Part shown: positions 18,572 to 27,181 of the stretch, piece after piece
Layout: each line of letters opens with the position of its first letter
Numbering within the stretch: position 1 is the first letter of the stretch
Assembly (NCBI RefSeq): GCF_007922615.2
Contig: NZ_CP042301.2
Coordinates: 3,162,001 to 3,226,000 of the forward strand
Reading direction: 5' to 3'
From: Nitratireductor mangrovi
Lineage (GTDB): Bacteria; Pseudomonadota; Alphaproteobacteria; Rhizobiales; Rhizobiaceae
DNA: 64,000 nt
The notes under the pieces: model-generated
What the model was told of the DNA's origin: nothing
Databases searched by the model: none
Seen by the model: the letters and a program-made list of their open reading frames with translations, nothing else
Translations under genes and position numbers: made by a program

Positions 18572-19411
18572 ATGCCCCTCTCCTCAAAACTCCTTCTGAT
18601 CGTCCTTGACGGCGTACCGTGGCGCAATTGGCGCCGGCTGTTCGGCAACCTCGAAGGCTGGGTGCAGTCGGGCGAGGCGCGGGTGTGGAAAATGCGGTCG
18701 GTGCTGCCGTCGACATCGGCCTGCTGCTACGCCTCGATCCATACCGGCGTGCCGCCGCAGATCCACGGCATCCTCTCCAACGAGGTGCGCTTCCGCGTCG
18801 CCCAGCCCGACATCTTCTCCGAGGTGACGAAGGCCGGCGGTCGGACAGGCGCGGTAACGCACTCCTACTGGTCGGAATTCTTCAACCGCCATCCCTTCGA
18901 TTTCGTGCGCGACATCGAATATGACGAACCGGGCGGGCCGATCAGCCATGGCCGCTTCCACACCATGACCGGCTACGGCCACGACAACCAGATGACGCCG
19001 TCGGATGTCGACCTGTTCGCCACGCTCACCATGCTTTGCGCCCGCCACGGCATCGACTACGGCATCCTGCACACCTGTACGCTGGATTCGATGGGGCACC
19101 GCTTCGGCCATGACAACACGCCGATGGACCACGCCTGCGCGGTGATGGACGGTATGCTGGCGGCTTTCCTGCCGAAATGGCGGGAGGCCGGCTACGAGGT
19201 CTTTGTGACCGCCGATCACGGCCAGACCGACCGCGGCCATCATGGCGGCCGCGAGGACCTGCAACAGGATTTCGCGCTTTATTATTTCGGGCCGGCGAAG
19301 GGGCCCAAGGACGATACGCTTCTCGACCAGCTCCAGCTGGCGCCGACCATCCTCAACCGCCTCGGCGTGCCGGTGCCTGATACGATGAAGGCGAAGCCCT
19401 TCCTGGCATAG
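18572..19411 (+). CDS. Alkaline-phosphatase-superfamily phosphodiesterase-like protein
   Basis: A protein of 279 residues in the nucleotide pyrophosphatase/phosphodiesterase group. The metal-site motifs are IVLDGV near residue 12, STSACCYASIHTG near 47-59 (holding the expected Thr/Ser nucleophile), HTGVPPQIHG, and the later TADHGQTDRGHHGG. No signal peptide is visible, so it appears cytoplasmic, which is less usual for this family. It starts 20 bases after the importer ATPase, so it is probably in the same unit and could act on the imported compound. The substrate cannot be read from sequence. Confidence 0.82.
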   Translation: MPLSSKLLLIVLDGVPWRNWRRLFGNLEGWVQSGEARVWKMRSVLPSTSACCYASIHTGVPPQIHGILSNEVRFRVAQPDIFSEVTKAGGRTGAVTHSYWSEFFNRHPFDFVRDIEYDEPGGPISHGRFHTMTGYGHDNQMTPSDVDLFATLTMLCARHGIDYGILHTCTLDSMGHRFGHDNTPMDHACAVMDGMLAAFLPKWREAGYEVFVTADHGQTDRGHHGGREDLQQDFALYYFGPAKGPKDDTLLDQLQLAPTILNRLGVPVPDTMKAKPFLA

Positions 19412-19434
19412 GCAGTTCGCTCACCCGGGAAACG

Positions 19435-19938
19435 CTACAGCCGTTTCGCGAAATAGCGCACCTTCTTTTCACCGCCATGAAGGGCGGCCGAGCCGACCTG
19501 CTCGAAGTCCATCGCGGCGTGGAAGGCGTCGGAGGCGGGATTGGGCGGCTCCGCATTGACCTCGCAGGTGACGACCGTGTGGCCCGCCTGCGCGGCCTTC
19601 TCGAACAGGTCGAGATAGAGCGCACGGGCATGGCCGCGGCCGCGCGCCGCCGGATCGACCACGACCCTGTCGACATAGACGAACCGCGGATAGCGCTCGC
19701 GGAACCAGGCGAAGTTGGGGCTGTCATAGTCGGCGTCCTGGTCGAAAGCCATCAGGAAGGCCTCCGCCTCTCCGACCCGGCGTGCATGGAAGGCCTCGCC
19801 GACCAGCGCCGCCAAGCGTTGCGGCTCCAGCCAGGAAAGCTCGACCGCATGGCGATTGTTGAGATCGAGGATGCCGGCTTGGGCATCAGGCGTGACGGGT
19901 TCGATCACGTGGTCATGGCCGAGGTCTAATACGGCCAC
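19435..19938 (-). CDS. GNAT-family acetyltransferase
   Basis: A protein of 167 residues, last in the long minus-strand unit. The acetyl-CoA loop reads VDPAARGRGHARALY, preceded by the strand VYVDRVVV. The GTG at 19938 is chosen because GGAAAGGG lies just upstream and no ATG is in frame. It overlaps the preceding hydrolase gene by 13 bases. Related rhizobial proteins are annotated only as GNAT; the acceptor is unknown. It faces the phosphodiesterase gene convergently across 23 bases. Confidence 0.82.
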   Translation of the reverse strand: MAVLDLGHDHVIEPVTPDAQAGILDLNNRHAVELSWLEPQRLAALVGEAFHARRVGEAEAFLMAFDQDADYDSPNFAWFRERYPRFVYVDRVVVDPAARGRGHARALYLDLFEKAAQAGHTVVTCEVNAEPPNPASDAFHAAMDFEQVGSAALHGGEKKVRYFAKRL

Positions 19939-20867
19939 TCGCCCTTTCCAAGCGCCTTCACCGCGTCGACGATGCGGGTGAAGCTGTCGCGCGCCCGGCC
20001 CACCGTGTGTCTGCCGCGCAGATAACCGTGCACCAGCCCCTCTTCCTCGCGCCAGTGGGCCTTGCCGCCGGCGGCGAGGATGGCATCGCGATACGCCTCT
20101 CCGTCCGAGGAAAGCGGATCGCATTCGGCGGTGATGACCACGGTCGGCGCCAGGCCGGAAAAGTCGGTGTCGGCCAGTGGCGCATAGGTCGGATCGGCCG
20201 CCAGATCGGCCCCGCCGGCGCGGCGGTTGCCGTAGAACTGCAGGTCGCGCATGGCCAGCATCGGCGCTTCGGCGTGGGTGACGTAGGAGCCCCTGGTGAC
20301 GTCGCCGCCGAGCCCCGGATAGATCAGCACCTGGCCTATCGGGGCGCGCGGATGTCCACGCGTCGCATGGGCGACCGCTGCGGCAAGGTTGCCGCCGGCC
20401 GAATCCCCGCACAAGAGGATCGGCCGGTCATCGGAACCCGCCGCCCATTCGAAGGCGCTCATGGCATCGTCGAAGGCGGCCGGATGCACATGCTCCGGCA
20501 CCAGCCGGTAGTCGACCGCGACCACCTCGTAGCCGGTGCGCCCGTTAAGCTCTGCGCAGACATCGTCATGGCTTTCCAGCCCGCCGAGGATGAAACCGCC
20601 GCCATGGTAATAAAGCACAAGCGCCGAGCGATCCGGGTCGGCACGGCGATAGGTGCGGATCGGGATCGCGTGATCTGCGGTCTCGATCGCGCCCGTCTTG
20701 GCGCTGACCGCGTCGGGATAGCCGGAGTGGAATTCGCGGCACATGCGGTCGTAGAGCGCGCGCTGCTGGTCGATCGTGTAGTCGATGGTGTCGGGCGGAT
20801 AGAACGAATTCGTCCGCTCGATGAAAGCCCAGGTCTCGGCGTCGATGAGTCTTGAATAGTCGGTCAT
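19926..20867 (-). CDS. Alpha/beta hydrolase of the hormone-sensitive-lipase family
   Basis: An esterase of 313 residues. The oxyanion loop is YYHGGGFILGG, the nucleophile elbow GDSAGGN, the acid DPLSSDG and the histidine LVHGYLRG. Start and stop overlap neighbours (ATGA with the hydratase gene at 20864-20867, 13 bases with the acetyltransferase). In a carnitine operon it could hydrolyse O-acylcarnitines to free carnitine, or betainyl-CoA; both are inference. No export signal is visible. Confidence 0.87.
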   Translation of the reverse strand: MTDYSRLIDAETWAFIERTNSFYPPDTIDYTIDQQRALYDRMCREFHSGYPDAVSAKTGAIETADHAIPIRTYRRADPDRSALVLYYHGGGFILGGLESHDDVCAELNGRTGYEVVAVDYRLVPEHVHPAAFDDAMSAFEWAAGSDDRPILLCGDSAGGNLAAAVAHATRGHPRAPIGQVLIYPGLGGDVTRGSYVTHAEAPMLAMRDLQFYGNRRAGGADLAADPTYAPLADTDFSGLAPTVVITAECDPLSSDGEAYRDAILAAGGKAHWREEEGLVHGYLRGRHTVGRARDSFTRIVDAVKALGKGEWPY

Positions 20868-21643
20868 TTGCCCTTCCAGACCGGATCGCGCTTTTCGGCG
20901 AAGGCGCGAAAACCTTCCATATTGTCGTCCGAAGCGTAGAGCGTGTCGACGGTCGGGAACTTGCGCTTGGTGATCCAGTTCATCGCGTCCTGGAACCCCA
21001 TCGCCTCCGCCTCGCGCGCCACCTCCTTGATCGCGGCGAAGACCAGCGGCGGGCCGGAGGCGAGCAGCCGGGCGACCTCCCAGACCCGCTCTTCCAGGCG
21101 ATCGGCGGGCAGCACCTCGTTGACGAGCCCCCAGCGATGCGCCTCGGCGACGTCCATCCAGCGGCCGGTGAGGAGCAGGTCCATCGCGACATGATAGGGC
21201 ATGCGCTTGGGCAGCTTGATCGTCGCGGCATCGGCGAGCGTGCCGGCCCTGATCTCGGGCAGCGCGAATGAGGAATGTTCGGAGGCGTAGATCAGGTCGC
21301 AGGAAAGCGCCAGCTCGAAGCCGCCGCCCACCGCCATGCCGTTGACGCAGGCAATGACCGGCTTGTTCATGCCGATCAGTTCCTGCAGACCGCCGAACCC
21401 GCCGACGCCGTAGTCGCCGTCGACCGCGTCGCCGGACGCGGCCGCCTTCAGGTCCCAGCCGGCCGAGAAAAACTTCTCGCCCGCCGTCCTGACGATCGCG
21501 ACGCGCAGGTCGGGATCGTCGCGAAAGTCTCGGAACGTCTCGCCCATCAGGCGCGAGGTCGCCAGATCGATGGCGTTGGCCTTCGGCCGGTCGAGCGTGA
21601 CTTCCAGGATCGCGCCTTCGCGGCGCGTGGTGATGACGGACAT
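20864..21643 (-). CDS. Enoyl-CoA hydratase/isomerase, CaiD-like
   Basis: A crotonase-fold protein of 259 residues. The oxyanion-hole segments are EKFFSAGWDLKA and NGMAVGGGFELALSCD, and the catalytic-type glutamate lies in FALPEI. The overall sequence resembles carnitinyl-CoA dehydratase (CaiD), which hydrates crotonobetainyl-CoA to L-carnitinyl-CoA. The presence of L-carnitine dehydrogenase and BKACE in the same unit supports that role, but generic enoyl-CoA hydration cannot be excluded. It starts 14 bases after the CoA ligase stop. Confidence 0.86.
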   Translation of the reverse strand: MSVITTRREGAILEVTLDRPKANAIDLATSRLMGETFRDFRDDPDLRVAIVRTAGEKFFSAGWDLKAAASGDAVDGDYGVGGFGGLQELIGMNKPVIACVNGMAVGGGFELALSCDLIYASEHSSFALPEIRAGTLADAATIKLPKRMPYHVAMDLLLTGRWMDVAEAHRWGLVNEVLPADRLEERVWEVARLLASGPPLVFAAIKEVAREAEAMGFQDAMNWITKRKFPTVDTLYASDDNMEGFRAFAEKRDPVWKGK

Positions 21644-21657
21644 GGCGTGCTCCTGCT

Positions 21658-23970
21658 CTATCCCCGCCCGTGAGGGGAAGGTCGACCGGCAACACCGGTC
21701 GGGGTGAGGGTTGGGGGCATACGCTCGGCCGTTGCGCGCTTGCCGCCGGGAACGATGGCGCCGACCGGCAGATCGGTTTCGCCTTCCCGCAGCGAGGCGA
21801 GTGGCCCAAACACGATCAGCGCGTCGGCGACCCATGCGCCGCGCTCGCAGACGATCAGCGGGTTGATGTCGAGTTCATCGAGGCTATCGGCGTGGGCGAT
21901 GGCGAAATCGCCAATGCCGAGAATGGCAACGATCGCCGCGGAAAGGTCGGCGCGGGGCCGGCCGCGAAACCCGTCGAGCAACGGGAAGAGTTTCAGCGAC
22001 CGCAAGGCGCGATCGACCTCGTCGCGCGTGGCAGGCAGGAGCAGCGTCGCGGTGTCCTGCAACAATTCGACCAGGACGCCTCCGGAGCCGACGGTCATGA
22101 CCGGCCCGAAAGCGGGATCGCGGGTGACGCCGACGATCAGTTCGGCAACGGCGCCCTCGATCATCGCTTCGACATAGATGCGGTTCGAGAGCTGGAGCAA
22201 TTCGCCGGCCGCCGCGTAGACCGCCGCACCGTCGGCAAGGCCGAGGCGCACCGCACCCGCCTCGGATTTGTGGGCGATGCCCAGCGCCTTGAGGGCGACC
22301 GGAAAGCCGATTTCCGTGGCGGCAAAGGTCGCCTCCTCAGCGGTCACGGCAACCTTGCCGTCCGGCACCGGCAGGCCGTGGGCGGCAAGCAGTGCCTTGG
22401 CCGCGGCCTCGTCGGGGTGCGTTCCCTCCCCCTTGACGGGAGGGAGGCCCGAAGGGCCGGGCGGGGTCGCCGGCGACGGGCTCGAGGCATATTGAAAAGA
22501 GGGCGTGCCAGGGGAGGGGTCCCCACCCGGCCGGCCTTCTGCCGACCACCCTCCCCTCAAGGGGGAGGCAGCCGCCGCGTTCCATGCCTCCGCCAGCTTC
22601 ACCGCCGCCTCAGCCGCATCGAGCGCTTCGGTGATGCCGCAAAGCGGGGCGATGCCGCGCGCCAGGAGCTGGGCGCAATAATCCTCCGGCAGGTTCTCCG
22701 GCATCGAGGCGACGACGGCGCCCCTCGCACCGTTGGCCTCAAGAGCGGCCGCGAACGCGTCCACGGTCGGCCGCCAGTCTGCATCCGAGCAGCGATCGTG
22801 GCGCGGGAAGTCGAGCACCAGCAGATTGAGGTCGAAGCCGCCGGAAACCATGGCCGAAAACGTCGCCATCATCGCCGGCTCGTCGTTCCAGATGAAGGTG
22901 TGGTAGTCGAGCGGGTTGGCGACCGCGACCAGCGGCCCCAGCGTCGCCTTCACACGCGCGCGGTGCTCGTCCATCAGCCTCGGAAAGTGCACGCGGCGAC
23001 CATCCGCACTGTCCGCCATCAGCGCCGCCTCGCCACCGGAACAGCTCATCGACGACAGCCGCGAGCCGCCGAGCGGGCCGACCGCATGCAGCAGCTTCAG
23101 CGTTTCAAGGAAGGACGGGATCGCATCGACGCGGGCGATGCCGAGCCGGCGAAGAAAAGCGTTGGACGCGGCGTCGGAACCGGCAAGCGAGGCGGTATGC
23201 GACACGGTTCCGGCACGGGCCTGCTCCGACCGGCCGACCTTCATGGCGACCACCGGCTTCCTCAGTTCGCGGGCGCGTGCGGCAAGGCGCTCGAAGCCGG
23301 CGACGGAATCGAAACCTTCGATATGCAGGCCGAGCACGGACACCCGCTCGTCCTCGATCAGCCCGAGCGCGATCTCCGACAGCCCGGTCTGGGCCTGGTT
23401 GCCCGCCGTCATGACATAGGCGAGCGGCAGGCCGCGCCGCTGCATGGTCAGATTGATGGCGATGTTCGATGACTGGGTGACGATCGCCGCGCCGCGTTCG
23501 CCCTCGGCCAGCCGCACACCGCCATGCTGGTCCGGCCACAGCAATGCGCCGTCGCAATAGTTGATCAGCCCGTAACAATTGGGTCCGATGACCGGCATGT
23601 CGCCGGCCGCCTCCAGCAGCGCTTGCTGAAGCCGCGCGCCGTCGGCATCGTCCTGGCCCGCCTCGAGGAAACCGGAGGCGAAACATACCGCGCCGCCGGC
23701 GCCGCGCAGCCGCAAGTCACGCACGATATCGACCGTGAGGTGCCGGTTGACGCCGACGAAGACCGCGTCGGGCGCCTCGGGCAGTTCGGCAATCGAGCGA
23801 AAGGCAGGCAAGCCCTCCACGGCATCCCGCGTCGGATGCACCGGCCAGATGTCGCCGGCGAAATCCATCTTGACGCACTGGCGCACGACATTGGTGCCGA
23901 AGAAACCGCCGCCAACCACGGCGATCGAGCGTGGCCGCAGCAGGCGCGAGAGGTCGCGGCGCGCGCTCAT
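21658..23970 (-). CDS. ADP-forming acyl-CoA ligase (acetyl-CoA synthetase type), carrying in-frame repeat
   Basis: A CoA ligase of 770 residues of the NDP-forming family. An N-terminal CoA-binding Rossmann domain (RSIAVVGGGFFGTNVVRQC) is followed by succinyl-CoA-ligase-like domains with the phospho-histidine region (GTVSHTASLAGSDAA), then a C-terminal ATP-grasp domain (about 520-745; GFPVALKALG, DINPLIV). Between them residues about 468-516 are low-complexity (rich in Pro, Ser, Gly) and are encoded by a palindromic repeat at 22425-22568. The last 19 residues are encoded by another repeat. The start overlaps the DUF2161 stop as ATGA. In this operon it could activate gamma-butyrobetaine or carnitine; the acid is inferred. 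Confidence 0.88.
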   Translation of the reverse strand: MSARRDLSRLLRPRSIAVVGGGFFGTNVVRQCVKMDFAGDIWPVHPTRDAVEGLPAFRSIAELPEAPDAVFVGVNRHLTVDIVRDLRLRGAGGAVCFASGFLEAGQDDADGARLQQALLEAAGDMPVIGPNCYGLINYCDGALLWPDQHGGVRLAEGERGAAIVTQSSNIAINLTMQRRGLPLAYVMTAGNQAQTGLSEIALGLIEDERVSVLGLHIEGFDSVAGFERLAARARELRKPVVAMKVGRSEQARAGTVSHTASLAGSDAASNAFLRRLGIARVDAIPSFLETLKLLHAVGPLGGSRLSSMSCSGGEAALMADSADGRRVHFPRLMDEHRARVKATLGPLVAVANPLDYHTFIWNDEPAMMATFSAMVSGGFDLNLLVLDFPRHDRCSDADWRPTVDAFAAALEANGARGAVVASMPENLPEDYCAQLLARGIAPLCGITEALDAAEAAVKLAEAWNAAAASPLRGGWSAEGRPGGDPSPGTPSFQYASSPSPATPPGPSGLPPVKGEGTHPDEAAAKALLAAHGLPVPDGKVAVTAEEATFAATEIGFPVALKALGIAHKSEAGAVRLGLADGAAVYAAAGELLQLSNRIYVEAMIEGAVAELIVGVTRDPAFGPVMTVGSGGVLVELLQDTATLLLPATRDEVDRALRSLKLFPLLDGFRGRPRADLSAAIVAILGIGDFAIAHADSLDELDINPLIVCERGAWVADALIVFGPLASLREGETDLPVGAIVPGGKRATAERMPPTLTPTGVAGRPSPHGRG
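21661..21717. repeat. Palindromic intergenic-type repeat, single hairpin, encodes the C-terminus of the CoA ligase
   Basis: Has GACCGG and CCGGTC arms around CAACA (about 21684-21700), flanked by CCCC-rich and GGGG-rich outer sequence. This is the style of short palindromic elements common between genes in Mesorhizobium and relatives. Here it is translated: it supplies the last 19 residues and the stop (TAG, 21658-21660) of the CoA ligase, so the gene's natural end was probably replaced. Confidence 0.75.
22425..22568. repeat. Paired inverted palindromic repeat inserted in frame within the CoA ligase
   Basis: A left arm (about 22425-22468) and right arm (about 22518-22568) are inverted, imperfect copies: both begin CCTCCCCCTTGA when read outward-in, and share CCGGGCGGGG/CCGGGTGGGG cores. 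Total length is 144 bases, exactly 48 codons, and the reading frame stays open. It falls at the boundary between the ligase and ATP-grasp domains, where a linker is tolerated. Confidence 0.8.
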
Positions 23971-24707
23971 GGGTGCGCATTCTCCCCGTCCGCCGTGTCG
24001 CCGGCGGTCGAAGCGGCGCGAATGCGCTCGATCTCGGCGGCGTAGGCGGCGACCGCCTCGACGCCCCTCGGGCTCGGCCCGTAGATGCCGGTCGCCACGC
24101 GCTCGAACCAGCCATAGTGGTCGTCCGCCATCAGCCGGCGCGCCTGCGCCACGCCGGTCAGCCTTGCGACCTCCGCCGCCTTGGTCGGGCCGTTCTCGTC
24201 GAGCAAGACCAGACAACGCAACGCATCCTGGCGGTAGGCGGTGACGAGATGCTGGCGGCGGGTCGCGCCGCCGCTGTTGGGGTCGCCGACGCGGCGGTGA
24301 TATTCGCGCAGCAGCCGGGCGCGTTTCGGCTTCGATTGCCGCGGCTTGTAGGGTGCCGGGTCGCAGTGGATTTCGACGAAACCGTCGTCGAGGCGGACCG
24401 TGATCAGACCCAGCCCGAGCCGGCGGCAAAGCCTGGTGTTGGCGACAAGCGCCTTCAGGAAGGCGCGACCCTTGCCACGCGGCACCGCGACGTAGACCGT
24501 GTCGGAAAAGGCCTGCCGGTCGATGGCCTGGTGGAACAGCGACAGCGAGAACGCAGTTTTCAGTTCGACGATCACCGGGTCCTCGTCGCCGCGCACCGCA
24601 ACCATGTCGGCCGCCCCGATCTCGCCCTTGACCGCATAGCCCTGCCCTTCGAGCAACCGCTTCACGGGCTGATAAAGATCCGTCTCCCTGATGGCTTGCC
24701 TAGGCAT
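23967..24707 (-). CDS. DUF2161 family PD-(D/E)XK-type protein
   Basis: A protein of 246 residues recognised as DUF2161. The putative nuclease core is near residues 25-55: GEIGAADMVAVRG, then VIVELKTAFS, which gives the D...E-x-K pattern of the PD-(D/E)XK fold. A winged-helix-like C-terminal part follows (GPTKAAEVARLTGVAQARRLM). Whether it cuts DNA is unproven for the family. It lies between the acyl-CoA dehydrogenase and the CoA ligase, overlapping the latter by 4 bases and 11 bases from the former's stop, so it is translated with metabolic genes. I see no metabolic role in its sequence. Confidence 0.85.
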   Translation of the reverse strand: MPRQAIRETDLYQPVKRLLEGQGYAVKGEIGAADMVAVRGDEDPVIVELKTAFSLSLFHQAIDRQAFSDTVYVAVPRGKGRAFLKALVANTRLCRRLGLGLITVRLDDGFVEIHCDPAPYKPRQSKPKRARLLREYHRRVGDPNSGGATRRQHLVTAYRQDALRCLVLLDENGPTKAAEVARLTGVAQARRLMADDHYGWFERVATGIYGPSPRGVEAVAAYAAEIERIRAASTAGDTADGENAHP

Positions 24708-24718
24708 AGCCGCCTTCC

Positions 24719-25882
24719 CTAGCCGCCCACCGCGCGCAGAAGCGCCCGCGAGATGATGTGGCGCTGGATCTCGCTGGTGCCTTCCCAGATGCGCTCGACG
24801 CGGGCGTCGCGCCAGATGCGCTCCAAGGGCAGGTCGTCCATCAGCCCCATGCCGCCATGGATCTGGATCGCCTCGTCGGCGACGAATGCCAACATCTCGC
24901 TCGCCTTGAGCTTGGCCATCGCCATGTCGTGGTCGGTGACGGTGCCCTCGTCATATTTCCAGCCGGCTTCCATGACCATCAGTTCCGCCGCCTTCAACTC
25001 CGTCGCCATGTCGGCGAGCTTGAACGAAACGCCCTGGAACTTTCCGATCTGCTGGCCGAACTGCTCGCGGCTGGCCGCATAGTCGATCGCATGGCCGAGC
25101 GCCCGCTCGGCGCGGCCGAGGCAGGTCGCCGCCACCTGCAGGCGGGTCGCGCCGAGCCAAGAATTGGCGACCTCGAAGCCGCGATGCACCTCGCCCAGCA
25201 CCTGTTCCTTCGGCAGCCGGCAATCGTCGAACTCCAGCACCGCATTGGTGTAGCCGCGATGCGAGACGTTGCGGTAGCCGTCGCGCACGGTGAAGCCGGG
25301 CGTACCCTTGTCGACGAAGAAGGCGGTGATCTTCTTGCGCCTGCCCCTGGAGGTTTCCTCCTCGCCGGTCGCCATGAACACGATGGCAAAGCCGGCAATG
25401 TCGGCATGGCTGATGAAATGCTTGGTGCCGTTCAGCACCCAGTCGTCGCCATCCTGCCGGGCGGTGGCCTTCATGCCGCGCAGATCGGAGCCGGCGCCGG
25501 GCTCGGTCATCGCCAGGCAATCCCAGGTCTCGCCGCGGATGCAGGGGTAGAGATATTTCTCTTTCTGCTCATCGGTGCCGGCGAGCAGGATGTTCGAAGG
25601 CCGCGCCACGCAGGTCCAGTGCAGCGCGTAGTTGGCGCGGCCGAGTTCCTTCTCGTAGAGCAGCCAGGTCAGCGTATCGAGCCCGGCGCCGCCGACATCC
25701 TCGGGCATGTTCGCGGCGTAGAGCCCTGCGGCGATCGCCTTTTGCTGCAACTCGCGGATCAGGTCCAGCTCCAGCCGGCCGGAACGCTCGACCACCTGCT
25801 CGTGCGGATAAAGCTCGTTCTCGACGAAGGCGCGCGTCGTCTCGACGATCAGCTTCTGCTCTTCGGTGAGGCCGAAATTCAT
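24719..25882 (-). CDS. Acyl-CoA dehydrogenase (possibly gamma-butyrobetainyl-CoA)
   Basis: An FAD enzyme of 387 residues with the full family layout: an all-alpha N-terminus, the FAD/substrate strand WDCLAMTEPGAGSDL, and the C-terminal helices with QIHGGMGLMDDLPLERIWRD. The C-terminus includes IWEGTSEIQRHIISRALL. In this operon it could make crotonobetainyl-CoA from gamma-butyrobetainyl-CoA, as CaiA/BcdC-like enzymes do; the general reaction is certain, the substrate is inferred. The start is followed upstream by a long inverted repeat block (25906-26058). Confidence 0.9.
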   Translation of the reverse strand: MNFGLTEEQKLIVETTRAFVENELYPHEQVVERSGRLELDLIRELQQKAIAAGLYAANMPEDVGGAGLDTLTWLLYEKELGRANYALHWTCVARPSNILLAGTDEQKEKYLYPCIRGETWDCLAMTEPGAGSDLRGMKATARQDGDDWVLNGTKHFISHADIAGFAIVFMATGEEETSRGRRKKITAFFVDKGTPGFTVRDGYRNVSHRGYTNAVLEFDDCRLPKEQVLGEVHRGFEVANSWLGATRLQVAATCLGRAERALGHAIDYAASREQFGQQIGKFQGVSFKLADMATELKAAELMVMEAGWKYDEGTVTDHDMAMAKLKASEMLAFVADEAIQIHGGMGLMDDLPLERIWRDARVERIWEGTSEIQRHIISRALLRAVGG

Positions 25883-25905
25883 GATGGCATCCCGCTACAC
25901 AAGAT

Positions 25906-26058
25906 ACCCCCCTCTGGCCTTCCGGCCATCTCCCCCTCAAGGGGGGAGATCACCTGCGGAGATGAAGGCACGTGGGCGTTGGCACCTGGCGAAGCCATCG
26001 ATGAAAGCCGATCTCCCCCCTTGAGGGGGAGATGTCGGCGAAGCCGACAGAGGGGGGT
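25906..26058. repeat. Inverted repeat pair of palindromic elements between acyl-CoA dehydrogenase and lcdH
   Basis: The left arm (25906-25951) and right arm (26010-26058) are inverted copies sharing their outer 11 bases (ACCCCCCTCTG) and inner 25 bases. Between these, each arm has its own small hairpin that differs (GGCC-TTCC-GGCC against TCGGC-TTC-GCCGA). The differing hairpins keep their pairing, so structure is retained while sequence changes. In the operon mRNA the arms could fold into one long stem in the 190-base gap. Confidence 0.88.
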
Positions 26059-26072
26059 GGACGGGACGACCA

Positions 26073-27143
26073 TCACCCCTTCCCGCTCTTCGGCTCGAGA
26101 GTGTTGGCCGGGCTTTCCGCCTTCCTCTTCCGCGCCGCCTTCGAACCCTTCGCCGCCTTGCCCAACTGCTTCACGTAATCCTTGTGCAACTCTCCGGCGC
26201 CCCAGCCCTTGCCGCCGTCGCCCCTGGCCAGCGCCTCCATCATCGCGACCAGATTGTCGTCGCGGATCTTTTCCAATTCGCGGATCGACCACTGGCCCGA
26301 CTGCGCGTCCGACTGGGTCGCGATCAGGTCGACCAGTTCGTCGTTGAATTCCGGCACATCCATCAGCTTGGTCCACGGCCATGACAGGCACGGTCCGAAC
26401 TGGGCCATGAAGTGGCGCATGCCGGCCTCGCCGCCGGCGATGCGGTAGACCTGGAACATGCCCATCTGCGCCCAGCGCAAGCCGAAGGAATAACGCATGA
26501 TGTCGTCGAGTTCCTCGACCGTGCAGATGCCGTCCTTGATCAGCCACAGCGCCTCGCGCCACATCGCCTCGAGCAGCCGGTCGCCGACGAAGGCCTCGAT
26601 CTCCTTGCGGATCACGACCGGTTTCATGCCGATCGAGGCGTAGAGTTCGCGCGCCCGCTCGACATGTTTTTTCTTTGTCTTCTCGCCGCCGACGATCTCG
26701 ACCAGCGGCAACAGGTAGACCGGATTGAACGGATGCGCGACGACCAGCCGCTGCGGCCGCTTCATGGCGCTTTGCATGTCGGTCGGCTTGATGCCGGAGG
26801 TCGAGGAGCCGATGATGGCGTCCCTCTGCGCATGGGCGTCGATCTCGGCCAGCACCTTGTGCTTCAGGTCGAGCCGCTCCGGCACGCTCTCCTGGATCAG
26901 GTCTGCTCCTTCGACCGCCTCTGCAATGGATTTTGCATAGGTGATCCTGCCTTCCCTGGGCAGGCCGTTCGTGGCCATGCGCCTGTAAGCGCGGCGCGCG
27001 CCCTTCATCACCTCGCCGACCTTGCGTTTTGCCTCCGGATCGGGGTCGAAAATCGAAACGTCGATGCCGTTGAGCGCCAGCCGCGCCACCCAGCCGGCGC
27101 CGATCACGCCGCCGCCGACGCAGGCTGCCCTGGTGATGGTCAT
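26073..27143 (-). CDS. lcdH: L-carnitine 3-dehydrogenase
   Basis: Oxidises L-carnitine to 3-dehydrocarnitine with NAD. The 356 residues start with the NAD loop GGGVIGAGW, then show the characteristic QESVPERLDLK, IGSSTSG, HPFNPVYLLPLVEIVGGE, DRLLEAMWREAL and GMRHFMAQFGP, which match carnitine dehydrogenases such as Pseudomonas CdhA as I recall that sequence. In several rhizobia this enzyme is fused to a thioesterase; here the C-terminus is instead a lysine-rich tail (about 325-356), so that domain is absent. It is followed by the dehydrogenase gene across the 190-base repeat block. Confidence 0.92.
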   Translation of the reverse strand: MTITRAACVGGGVIGAGWVARLALNGIDVSIFDPDPEAKRKVGEVMKGARRAYRRMATNGLPREGRITYAKSIAEAVEGADLIQESVPERLDLKHKVLAEIDAHAQRDAIIGSSTSGIKPTDMQSAMKRPQRLVVAHPFNPVYLLPLVEIVGGEKTKKKHVERARELYASIGMKPVVIRKEIEAFVGDRLLEAMWREALWLIKDGICTVEELDDIMRYSFGLRWAQMGMFQVYRIAGGEAGMRHFMAQFGPCLSWPWTKLMDVPEFNDELVDLIATQSDAQSGQWSIRELEKIRDDNLVAMMEALARGDGGKGWGAGELHKDYVKQLGKAAKGSKAARKRKAESPANTLEPKSGKG

Positions 27144-27181
27144 GCGAATGCCTCCGTGTCGTGGAGGCTACGCTCTACGTT

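Noticed and set aside
19926..21809. A single 627-residue fused protein
   Set aside because: The first half is out of frame with the recognised enoyl-CoA hydratase; the true hydrolase starts at 20867.
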